A stretch of DNA of 64,000 nt from Vitis vinifera. Lineage: Eukaryota > Streptophyta > Magnoliopsida > Vitales > Vitaceae. The stretch covers positions 1,245,001-1,309,000 of the forward strand of contig NC_081820.1 of NCBI RefSeq assembly GCF_030704535.1. Direction: 5' to 3'. The stretch's first letter is position 1. The number at the start of each line of letters is the position of its first letter. The notes under the pieces were generated by a model. It was not told where the DNA came from and did no database searches. It saw only the letters and a list, made by a program, of their open reading frames with translations. Position numbers and translations under genes: made by a program. Shown here in pieces: positions 23,501-32,753 of this stretch.

Positions 23501-25614
23501 ATAAGAAGAAGAAGCAGGAGTTTCAGTTGGAATTTAGGATGCCTTTTCATGATATTTGTAGTATCGTATTATGACATTTCTAGGATCAAGTGCAGGAGTT
23601 TCCAAAAGAATTTTTGAATATGAGGTATTGATTATGACATATTAGCACTTTAGAAGTCACCAGGAGGTGTGGTAGTTGGTCAACATGTAGAGGCAAACAG
23701 GGTACTATAAAGTACTGAGGATAATCTTGTGCAAGAAGTTGTGCTTCAAATTCATAAATTCAGAATAGAGATTCCTTACCAGATATAAATTAAGCTTCTA
23801 TTTGATTAGCACTTGTTTTGTTTCTGTTCACATGACAAATATAGCACTCCCCTTAACACCTTGAATGCCCTATGTTTCTAGGTTTCATTTTCATCCTTGG
23901 TCCTCATTTAACAAATTGCCTAACACTGTCCAAGGTCTTCACAGTATATAACCATTTTGTGTATCCTATGTTGTGTTATTTAATCATCAATTAATGAATT
24001 CTAGTGCCACCTATTTTTGAGCTCTATGTAAACAGAAAGTATTTTCCACTGCTTCTGGGTTGGTGGATCCAATTTTTAGAATGTGCTTACAAATTATGGC
24101 TTCACTATGTCACACAGTCTTTACTATACTGAGATCTGACATTGGCTCTTAATAATCTGAATGCTATCTGCAAACAGAAAATTAATGAATCTTGTGTTAT
24201 CCAATACCTGTAATATATCTGATTCTATTAAATCAGTAAGGGAAATATAATCTAAACCTAACACATCGGAAAGATTACTTACGTGGATTTTGCAGCCAAC
24301 AAGGTCCTGCTATGATGAGCCAACCACAATGTTTGGGTTATGGCTCTGACAATTGTTATCTTATGGACAGTTTGGAATAGTCATGTGGGTGAATTTGCAT
24401 GAAAATTTTGGTCCACATTTGGGCCCTTCTTGGAGATGGAGGTGCTGTCCACATTTGGGCTAGATGGCTTCTCATTAACCTTTTGGAAATTTTCTTGCCC
24501 TATAGTGGGTGGGAGGTGATGTCGCTTTTCAAGGAATTTCACTCGAAGGAGGTTTTTATGTGTTGCCTCAGTGCTACTTTCTTGGCTCTTATTCTTAAGA
24601 AGGGAGGAGTGGAAGACATAAGGGATTTTAGGCCAATCAGTGTAGTGGGCTGTCATTATAGCTATAGACATATTAATGAAAAGGGAGTAGTCAATGGTTG
24701 ATAGATGTAGTCTTTGTAGAAGAGAGGCTAAGCACATTCTGATTCACTATAAGAGGACAAAGGAGTTATGGATCTTCCTCATAACAATCTTTGGCCTGAA
24801 ATGGGTGTTTCTAGAGTTAGTGAGAAACCTGCTCCTCAAATGGAGTTTATTTCTGGTTCTGCCTTTTGGCAACCGTTGTATACTTCCTGTATACTTTGAG
24901 ATGCCTTTTGGGCACCCCTTTCTGTTTATACATACTATCCTGATTTTACCTATCAAAGAAAAAAATGAAGTTTAAGGGATTGGATAAGCATAGCCATGTT
25001 TGATGAATGGCTTAAGGATGAAGAGCTCTCAGATAAGAGGTTAAAAGAGAACTTCATTAGAGCCCTCTTGGATTAGTCAAATGCTTAGTTAGACTTTGGA
25101 AACTTTCCAATGATTGACTTTTTAGATAGTCTTAATTGTGCGTAGATTGGGTTTTGTGGCTCTTTTTTGTAGATAACTGTTGGTATTCTTTGTTTGTTTG
25201 TTTGTTTTTGCATATACTACATGTATACATAGAGTGTACCCCCTTTTCTTGGTGCTCTTTTAATAGAATGCTTTGTTTGCTTATCAAAAAGAAAAAAAAA
25301 ATGGAAAGCAATTTGGATATATCTTTATCTGGTATGTTTGGAGGCCTTGTTCTACTGGTTCAGCTGCTCATCACATATATATATTTTATTGTTTTTAACA
25401 TTTCCATTAAACTATTGGTTCATCCAATGCAGCCCCTTCAAAGGTCCAATTATTGTACTCTCCTCGTGATTATCGAAGTGACGGGGCTTCGGCTTCTGAG
25501 TGGAAGGAACTAACCATTAGATCAAGCACTGAGGTTCTATTTCAGCCCCAGAATTCCACAAAGGTTCGCAAATTCAAGCTGTCTTCAATCCTTTCTATGT
25601 CACTAAGCGCCTGA
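11575..25614 (+). CDS. NERD domain-containing protein, membrane-anchored, probable pseudonuclease
   Basis: Seven exons keep one frame: 11575-11696, 13027-13128, 13455-13569, 13949-14064, 22169-22357, 22898-23040 and 25433-25614 (TGA), 322 residues. The N-terminus (about 3-19) is hydrophobic, like a signal anchor. A NERD (nuclease-related) domain spans about residues 36-150, with the landmark strands ENIDMVLVTKGGAVVISVKNF at 65-85 (read as NIDMVLV, then VVISVKNF). In canonical NERD nucleases the second strand carries Glu-x-Lys after an Asp; here Asp68 and Lys83 are kept but the Glu position is Ser81. The rest has no domain I can name. The gene is stretched to 14 kb by an 8.1 kb intron 4 holding an LTR element, and intron 6 holds a LINE remnant. 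Plants have an uncharacterised family like this; its function is unknown to me. Family call from remembered homologues; exon joins by eye. Confidence 0.85.
12897..12988 (+). mobile_element. Extremely 5'-truncated LINE insertion with 11-bp TSD
   Basis: The insert (12908-12977) ends in a LINE-like tail, CTTACCTATCAAAAAAAAAA, and is flanked by the perfect direct repeat GTGTGACTTGA (12897-12907 and 12978-12988). The tail matches the 3' end of the larger LINE remnant at about 25283-25300. It lies in intron 1 of the NERD gene, in sense orientation. Confidence 0.75.
14687..14742 (-). mobile_element. Tail-only LINE insertion, 22 bp, with 17-bp TSD
   Basis: A perfect 17-bp direct repeat TCCTATGTAAACTGAAT (14687-14703 and 14726-14742) brackets 22 bases that are a T run followed by GATAAG. 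Read on the minus strand the insert is CTTATC plus poly(A), the same end as the LINE tail near 25283. It lies in intron 4 of the NERD gene, upstream of the LTR element. Confidence 0.75.
15564..16290 (+). repeat. 5' LTR of the gag-only element
   Basis: It is 727 bp, TGTA...TACA, and aligns end to end with the 3' LTR apart from small indels and scattered substitutions. A TATA box (TATAAATA, 15838-15845) followed by GAGGTGTCTTC lies about 275 bases in and is also present in the other LTR, so it marks the probable element promoter and R start. Confidence 0.9.
16297..16314 (+). other. Primer-binding site
   Basis: TGGAACGCCTGGTGGGAC starts six bases after the end of the 5' LTR, the right place for a tRNA primer-binding site, and begins with the TGG that pairs with the tRNA CCA end. 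I could not assign the tRNA with confidence. Confidence 0.55.
16358..18705 (+). pseudogene. Decayed gag-like coding region of the gag-only element
   Basis: An N-terminal piece from ATG 16358 reads MALKRTQVVHV and contains GPMTRSKAK, a motif common near the start of plant Ty3/gypsy Gag. After a stop at 16799-16801 a second piece (from 16807) continues to about 17608 and has Gag-like features (QSFDGKRNP, FVETCNNAG, SLRGNAFD, WKDEPVVDYINHWRSLS). It is broken by in-frame stops at 17173 (TAA) and about 17311 (TGA). A third, frame-shifted piece (17612-18479) is Lys/Glu-rich with YCHYHRIISRPVEKCFILKDL, and the frame shifts back for GEYFPPEFF (from about 18448 to 18705). No zinc knuckle of the usual CX2CX4HX4C form was found. 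It cannot make one intact protein. Confidence 0.75.
19141..19890 (+). repeat. Paired direct repeats inside the gag-only element
   Basis: Two separate duplications lie in the non-coding part. One unit (about 19155-19240) with ACAAGCTCGTGGAAGAATAT recurs at about 19370-19450. A second unit beginning GTCCGCTAAGTTGAAAA (19671) recurs at 19788, a period of 117 bases, and runs to about 19890. They have no open frame. Confidence 0.7.
20047..20620 (+). repeat. Tandem repeat, four units of about 153-163 bp, inside the gag-only element
   Basis: Units start at CACTATGCATT at 20047, 20210, 20363 and 20515. Each contains GTGAAGACTTTAGCA, AAAATACAACACCGC and GGCTATAACTTGTTTGCATA; the last unit is shortened and more divergent. 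Such arrays are common downstream of the coding part in Tat-lineage plant elements. No function can be read from them. Confidence 0.85.
21137..21148 (+). other. Polypurine tract of the gag-only element
   Basis: GAAGTGGGGGCA lies two bases before the TGTA start of the 3' LTR, the place of the plus-strand primer. It supports the LTR boundary. Confidence 0.7.
21151..21852 (+). repeat. 3' LTR of the gag-only element
   Basis: It is 702 bp, TGTA...TACA, followed at once by the ATTAG target duplication. A TATA box (TATAAATA, 21414-21421) lies at the same place as in the 5' LTR. It faces the next NERD exon, which starts 316 bases beyond the LTR end (22169), so read-through transcripts from this LTR into the host gene are possible. 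Confidence 0.9.
23414..23450 (+). repeat. ATC trinucleotide microsatellite
   Basis: It is an interrupted (ATC/ATT)n tract in intron 6 of the NERD gene. It is likely to vary in length between individuals. Confidence 0.8.
24360..25303 (+). mobile_element. LINE remnant (reverse transcriptase and C-terminal zinc-binding region)
   Basis: In intron 6 of the NERD gene, sense strand. The frame from about 24480 has LINE reverse-transcriptase landmarks: YSGWEVMSLFKEFHS, then LSATFLALILKKGG and DIRDFRPISVVG (ending near 24660). A gap in homology follows, then CSLCRREAKHILIHYKRTKELW (from about 24700; shown in parts as CSLC and KHILIH), typical of the zf-RVT region near the end of plant LINE ORF2. DEELSDKRLKENFIRALL (near 25020) resembles the ORF2 C-terminus. 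The 3' end has TTTAATAGAATGCTTTG, then CTTATCAAAAAG and a poly(A)-like tail at about 25283-25303. The core of the polymerase is deleted and frames are broken, so it is dead. Confidence 0.8.
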
Positions 25615-28600
25615 AGATGCTTCTTCTGGATATGATATTGGATCACTCGCTGATGTAAGAGGTACCATTTAAAAATTATCCCTGAGCTCACTTCTTCTGT
25701 TTCTGATACGTTAAATCATCCTCTTTGTCCACATGAGTTAGTATATTTGATAGAACATCGTGTTAAAGAAATGAAGAACAATTAAGAACAATGCATGCTC
25801 TACTTAATGCAAGAACAGAAGAAAAAAAATTATTGTCTGGTACTGAAGTGGTTATATTTTATTTTTCGTGTTGAAGTTTTAAGATGTATTAGAATTTTTA
25901 GCAATCCAAAGAGTTAAATAGAAACATTCAATTTCTATCGACTAGCAGTAGAAGAGTAGGAAATATTTTTTTCATCATGGGTCTTTCGTACTGGAGCTAT
26001 CCATGCAATGAAGAAGTCAGTCTCTCATTTTTTTTCCCGCTCCTTTGTTTCTTGTAACCCTCTTATTCAATTCAAAAGAATTTATAAAGAACCATTTGAA
26101 GTCCACAAAAAACATGGGTGCTACTCATGCGAAGGGTTCTAACAGCTTCTACATACGTTAGTTGTAGGAGACTGTAGCCTAGTTGTTAAGGGGCCCCTTG
26201 AAGCGCACCTAGTCTCAAGCGCACGACTTCCTAGTTATAGCGCCTCACCTGCCAATGTGTGCCCCTTGTTCGAGAGGGGTGTCATCTATTTTCTTTTTTC
26301 GCTTTAAAAGTTTATTCTTGAAATTTTTGCAGTGTATTGAAATTTAATATATAATATAATTTCATTAGTTTTCCTGTTGGATGATTCTTTTAAATGCTTG
26401 GAATCTTGAATTTTGCCATAGTTTAATTGAATTTTATTCATATTTTATAAAATCGACGTGTATTTTAGGTTGTGTTTTACTTCGTTTAGGCTCGGGCCTT
26501 GTGTTGCATGTAAGTTGGACAATGGTTTTCTATTTTGAAAAACATAAAAATGTTTTCAAGAAGAATTACAAAACAGTCCTTAGCACCCCAATCTACTATA
26601 GTATTATTATCTTAATGAGGTTATTAATTTATGGATAAATAAATATTTATTAATTTGTAGAGTATTATGTTTCTACTGTCCAGTATTTATACATGTATGA
26701 TTTATAAATAAAAAAAAATAATGAATGTAGTAAAAAAAAATTAGTGCAAAGAAGCGCAAAAGACTAAAAAATAAAAGATAATTATTAATTATGAAAAATA
26801 GAAAGACTCCTTAAAAACAAGAGATGTAGTGTAAAAATTTAATGCCTTAAAAGATAAAAAAAAGTTTCAAATACGAGAAGTGACCTTGTAAGAAAACAGA
26901 AATTATAAAAAGTCATTCAATGTTATATTATATTATGAAATTCTATTTAATATATTATGAATTTTTGTTTTCTATATATATATATATATATATATTAATT
27001 TATATTTATTTTGTTAAAGTCAACGTCTTGAAAATATTTTTTTTTTCTAAAGAAAATTTTTAAAGTTGTGTATTAAATTTGTTAAATTCGTGTTTTCAAA
27101 AATGATTTCTATGTATTTTTAAATGAAATTTATTTTTTTCATTTATTTTTATTCAATTTTTATTCACTTATTATGATTTGCATAAAATTATAAATGGATG
27201 AAAGACACAATAAAATGCAAAGGGTTTATTTATTTTCAATTTTTTATTTAGTTATCATAATTTGAAATATTAAATGAAAAAAAAACAATTTTTAAAAATA
27301 ATTTTTAATTATTTTGAAATATTAAAAATAGTTTATCAATTTATTCTTATACTTTCTTAAAGCATCTTCTATATATTCTAACTCTATAGACTATTTTTTT
27401 AATTTCAAAGTTTATATTTATAAGATAGAAAACTGTTTTTCAAATAAATATTTTCATATTTTTCTTTCTTAAAGTGTGTCTAAGAGTATGATTCTAAAAA
27501 AATGTTTCTAATATTTTTAACACTTGAATCATAAAATTTCTCGATCGTTAAAAATGTTAGAAGCGCTTCATAAAATTACTGTCAAACGATCTAAGAGCAT
27601 CTTGAGGAGTGATTTTAAAAAACGTTTCTAGCATTTTTAATACTTGAATAATAAAAATTTTCAAATATTAGAAATACTTTTTAGAATCACTATTTGACTA
27701 TGACAATGGTTTTATGAAATATTTTCATTCTTTTTAACTTTTGAAAATTTTTATCTTTTAATTATTAGAAATGTTAAAAATATTTTTTAAAATAATTGTC
27801 AAATCGTAATATTATACTGCTAATAAAATTAACTTTAAATGAAAATAAATAAATATATATCAATCAATGTATGAGACATCTTAGGGAAAAAAAATAGCAG
27901 GAGCAGAACTATAGGTGGGCAAAACTAGATTATCTGTCTTTCTTGCCATGTCTGTCTCCACATGGAAAAATGAGGGAATGAGAGGGGAGGAGTGGGGGCT
28001 GCTGTACTTGGTGATGACAGTGGCTTCCATGGATTCATCCATGATAGGAGTTGCTAACTGAACCATTAAATTCTTCTAAGCTTCCCCTCCCACTGCTTTT
28101 CCAAATTGTCGGTGGGGCAACTTGCGTGGACCCTTTTTTTCGGAGAAACTTTAATGCTATGTTTGTTACTTGAAGCATATGAAAGAAAATAGAGTGAAAA
28201 AATAAATGCAAAGAAAAAAAAAAAAAAAAAGGTTTATTCTATATTTGGTTCTAATAAATAAATGATAAGAAAATATAATTTTTTCATGATGAACCTTTTT
28301 TTTTGTAGAAACTTAAAAACTATGTTTGGTTCATAAAAGTGTTAAGAAAAGAAAAAAGAATTCAAGTATAATTAAAATGAGTTCAAAAACAATGCATTTT
28401 TAATTATTTTTATTTTTTATATAAGGAAAAATAAATAAAATAAATTTAAAGAAGTACATAAAAATAATTTATTAACTTTATATATATATATATATATTTT
28501 ATCATTTTATTTTTCTCTTTTTATCTCATTTTCCTTATATTTTCCTTCAAATAAACCAAACAACATATAGTAAAAGTGTTTATAGCAACAAAACATGAGT

Positions 28601-30513
28601 TAAAAACATTGGTTAAAGACAATAAGCAACAAAAATTCATATCAAATGAAATTGCCAAACCAATCTTGTTTAGGAGAGCATTTTAAAGACTAAGAAATCG
28701 AATTTAGTTTTTCGATAAAACTTTCAAAATATAGAATTAAGCCTCGAAAGAAACTATTTCTATTTCTTTTACACAAAAGCAAATATCTAATCCCAAACAA
28801 CAAAAACAAAAACAAAAAAAACAACACTCGAAGTATTTCACATTTTAGTTATTTAGTTCTGAGTCTAAAACCAATAATTGAGAAACCCGATTCGAGAAAT
28901 TTAAAGCAATAAATTTAAGCTTGAAAATGAAACTTTGGAAAGATACAAACAACTCCTAGTAATTAAGAGATCTAGAACTTACAAAATGCTTATGCATAAT
29001 GTGTATGCATATATCTACATGGAAAGTAACAGCACCACCACTTTAATAAACTGATAGTTTTATTTAAGAATATTTCTATCAAAGATAAGGTGGTTAGGGC
29101 TATTCTATCATGCTCATTTAATGTATACAGTTGAGACAATGATAGAACCACTATTTTTAATTATCTCATACGAAATGTTACCTGAAACCCATCTAAAGTA
29201 CTGAAATTTGTTGGGTATGGATCAATAGTGGGTTGACATGTGTTTGATTTTTTAAATTTTGTATTTATTTTTACTATCTTTAAAGTTGGATTAGATGGCT
29301 CTTAAGTAAGGATTATGAAATATAAGATGTTGATTGAATGATAAGAAAGTAATTATTTCTTCGACGACTCTATCCCATGTTTAATAAATATTTGTGTGGT
29401 CTAGATCTAACAAAATAATTAAAGTTTCGTGTTATAAAAGGAATAAATAAATAAAAAGACAAGGACTTGTTGATATTCTCAAGGTCTTGATGTTTGATTG
29501 ATGCAGACTTATAATAGATGATTTGGATACGAACTAATAATTTGGAAAGAGAGAAATAGAAGAACCTTCAAGATTGTCGATAAATTAAAGCTCTTGGTGA
29601 AAAATATAATTCTTTACTCGTTGCCGCCATCAAATATGCTTATGATGTGATTGGTTTTTATTTTGTAAAAAATTACGGCACATGTCATTGAATAATACTA
29701 TGAACAAAATATTTTTCTAGCACAAATACGAATTTTTATATGCATAAGATACTAAATAAGTATAATATAATTATTATTATTTTGAAATAATTTGCCTAAA
29801 TATAATATATCATTTGCAGATAAAGAATTGAAATATCAAGAAAAAGTGATCCTAATTTAGGGTTATATAAATCACTCTTTCATTAAATGTCTTGATAAAG
29901 ATTGAATATTGTTAGGATTAGGACACCCAACAAACATTGGTCCATACAAGCCCCAAATCAATGCCATTAGTTGGCCTTTGAAAGATCCAAACAACACTTA
30001 TAGTTTTTTATTTATCTATAGGTCAAATACTTGCTACACAAGTGATTTCAAATATAATATTAGTATGGAATGGTTTATATTAGAAAGTTTACAATAAATT
30101 TATTTAAGAAAATATATCTAAAGAAAAATTATAAATTACATTGCTAATATTTTGGAATTAAGTTTTTTTTTTTTTTTTTGGGTATGCATGATGATAAACT
30201 CAATGAAAGGGAAGAAAATGTTTGAATAAATTTAATGGGTATTAATAATTTTGTTAATTTTTTTTAAAGGTAACTATCATATCCCCTTTCTCACAAATCA
30301 TGTGGCCATTAGGAGGTGTAAAAAAATGGGTTTATATTAATCCTCAAAAATATTTAATATAAATGAAAAACAACCAATTAAGGCCAACCATCAAGAAAAT
30401 AAATTTAGTAACCACTAAGACAATGACTCGAGCAATTTGGAAGTCTAAAAGTAATGCCAATTGGCTCATCTCTCAAAGATTAATGAAAAAAACAAAAAAA
30501 AAACCCCTAATAA
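25615..30513. other. Gene-poor AT-rich intergenic region
   Basis: After the probable 3' UTR of the NERD gene there is no supported gene. About 26160-26290 is a GC-richer block with AAGCGCACCTAG/AGCGCCTCACC motifs of repeat character. About 27480-27800 has direct and inverted copies of a TTTCTAATATTTTTAACACTTGAA unit (MITE-like; motif given in part). About 28310-28560 is bounded by CTATGTTTGGTT and the complement of CAAATAAACCAAACAACATA, the same style of ends as the MITE at 31690. An isolated frame at 27881-28066 (-) is treated under findings. Confidence 0.5.
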
Positions 30514-31689
30514 TTTTCAAAGTGTTTTTAAGTCAGTGTATATCCCCTTTGGGAACATAGATAAGATCAACCATTCATGAGGGACAATATGTAGGCTTTT
30601 TTTAAAGCACATCTATTAAGAGAAGTACTTTGTATGAAAAGATACTATCAACTAACATTCATCAAATTTTTTGAAAAAAAATATTTAAATTAGAAGAAAT
30701 GGTTTGTCCCTCCTTTTTTTTATCTTTTTTTTTTTTGGTCTTTTTTTCTTGAATTGAGGTGACCATACATGTAGATATAAATTGGAGCTTAGGACAATCA
30801 TGATGCTTGATTTCATTTCTTGAATTGATAGATGCATGAATTGGGATTGAAAATGGACATGGATATTAAGTTTGAGTTTGGAATCATCCTAGTAAGGAAA
30901 GAGTATATGCCAAACTAATATGAATATTTTTAAAAAAATGTAGAAGTAGTAAGAATTGGGCTTGGAAATGGAGTGTAGGTGGGTAGAGTTTTGATGGTGA
31001 TAGCTAGAGAAGACTTTTCTCAAAACATATGCCAATAAGCAATTTTAGTTGATATGCCTTATTTCTTTGTAAATTATTTTTTAGGATTTTATTATAACAT
31101 CCAAAGGATTTTTTTTATTTATACAGGTATAACAATCAAGTGATTCTCAAGTTATTGGCAATAATGCTTTGAGGGTTATTTTTATAAAGCTTAAAAAATG
31201 TTAGTGACTTGTTTTTAAAAATCTTAGAAACAATTAGGTTATGTTTGGTTGACAGAAAATATTGAGGGACAATGAAAAGGAAAGCAGGGGAAAAGTAAAA
31301 AATAAATAAATAATAATAATTAAAAAAAAATGAATTGAAAATAAATTTAAAATTAATAAATTATTTTCATATATTATTTCAAATACATTTAATTTAATTT
31401 AATTTTTTTATGTAAAGATAAAATTCATATTAAGTTTCATTTATACTCGAGAATTTTTTTATTTAAGAAAAACAATAAGAAATAAAGCTTTAATGAATAG
31501 CTTCCAACAAAAGGGATAATCGGAAAATAAGTGGTTGTCCTTATTCATCCTTAAGAAAAAAAAAAAAACCCTTTCTAACAAAAATATAATTGATATAGTC
31601 GAAAAATAAGCGGTTGTCCTTGTTCCAACAAAAGATATAATTGGAAAATAAGTGGTTATTGTAATTTGTCCTTATAAAAAAAAAATGAA

Positions 31690-32011
31690 GGTTATGTTTG
31701 GTTCCTGAAAAATACCAAGGAAAGAAAAAAAATGTAAAGAAAAATAATTTTTTCATATTTGATTGTCTTATGAAAAATATCAAAGAAAATTAAATATAAT
31801 TAAAACTAATTAAAAATTTATATATTTTTAAATTACTTAGTCTTTATATTGATGAGTTAAAATAAATGAAATAAATTTGAAGTAACAAAAAAAAATAATT
31901 TATCAACTTTTAATCTTTTTTTTTTTCCTTCATTTTTTATTTTCTTCTACTTTTTCTTTATATTTTTTTTCCTTACATTTTACTTCAAATTTTTTGGGAA
32001 CCAAACATAGC
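31690..32011. mobile_element. MITE private to duplication copy A
   Basis: Terminal inverted repeats GGTTATGTTTGGTTCC and (complement of) GGAACCAAACATAGC bound about 320 AT-rich bases without an open frame. The matching place in copy B (about 34769-34800) reads straight through without it. The ends resemble other fragments in this window near 180-215 and 28310-28560, so it is one member of an abundant local family. The target duplication is obscured by A runs. Confidence 0.7.
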
Positions 32012-32304
32012 TAAAAAGAAAAAGAAGAGGGTTTACTAAAAAAAACAAAAGAAGAAGAGGAAGAAGAAGAACATTAATTTTAATCATAGAATTTTTACTT
32101 AATCAATAATCTCATTAAAATCCTCAATAATGTCACACTAAGCCCTTCACAATCTTTTCTTCATCACTTTTCTTTTCAAGATTGATAACTAAAATTAGGC
32201 TAATTAAAGGTACACAAAGTTAAAGAACAAAATATATGATTGATGAATCTAGATCACAACCCCTTCAAACCTTCAACCTTTTTTCTTGTTTGAATGGGTG
32301 TACA

Positions 32305-32398
32305 TCATTCAACTTCAACTTCACTTCTAAAATCCACCATAAGCTTGTTAAGCTTCTTGTTGCTTATCCTTTGTTGATAAACTCTTGTATCCTCCAAA
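32305..32398 (-). pseudogene. Duplicated terminal exon of the reductase-like gene (orphan copy)
   Basis: These 94 bases are the same as the true last exon at 35089-35182 except for one synonymous change (GTT for GTC, Val). It keeps the acceptor (TTTTGAATACAG), the frame, and the stop. It encodes the conserved tail EDTRVYQQRISNKKLNKL followed by MVDFRSEVEVE. No other exon lies between it and the real gene, so alone it is a fragment. Because the splice acceptor is intact, exon 4 of the gene could in principle be joined to it as an alternative last exon, giving the same protein with a different 3' UTR. Confidence 0.85.
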
Positions 32399-32616
32399 CT
32401 GTATTCAAAAAGCAAAATAAAATAAAATAAATAAATATAGAAATATAGAAAGATATATATATATATATCTAAAATTAATGTCACTTATTTTAACCCTTAT
32501 ATATAAAGATTAAATAGTTTAAAAGATATGTGATTTTTTCCCTAATTTTAAATATATTTATTTATTTATTTATTATAATAAAGAAAAAAAAGAGAAAGTA
32601 ATTCTTGGATTTTTTT

Positions 32617-32618
<2 letters not shown>

Positions 32619-32677
<59 letters not shown>
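32619..32677. repeat. (TA)n microsatellite
   Basis: A run of about 29 TA units lies in copy A of the duplication, in the part that corresponds to intron 4. The matching place in copy B has only a short TA run (about 35479-35501). Confidence 0.9.
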
Positions 32678-32681
<4 letters not shown>

Positions 32682-32753
32682 AAACCATAGCAAAAGAGAA
32701 ATTGATACGATGACATGCAATATAATTTTTATATTAATACGATGATTAGATAC

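Larger units (their letters stand above)
30514..32753 (-). repeat. Tandem duplication, distal copy A (contains a spare reductase terminal exon)
   Basis: This 2.2 kb segment is a direct duplicate of 32754-35607. Both begin TTTTCAAAGTGTTTTTAA and both carry GATAAGATCAACCATTCATG, the GCTTATGGTGGATT-type terminal exon (complement), and the ACGATGACATGCAATATAAT block at the end. Copy A has a private MITE (31690-32011). It lacks the Tourist-like MITE, the 200-base stretch near 34255-34480 and about 90 bases near 35240 that copy B has. The copy A end (GATACTT) is fused directly to the start of copy B. Confidence 0.88.

Noticed and set aside
26160..26290. Possible third SINE with AGCCTAGTTGTTAAGG and TTGTTCGAGAGG motifs
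   Set aside because: The two box-like motifs are about 95 bases apart, too far for a normal tRNA-derived head, and no target duplication was found. It remains an unclassified repeat-like block.
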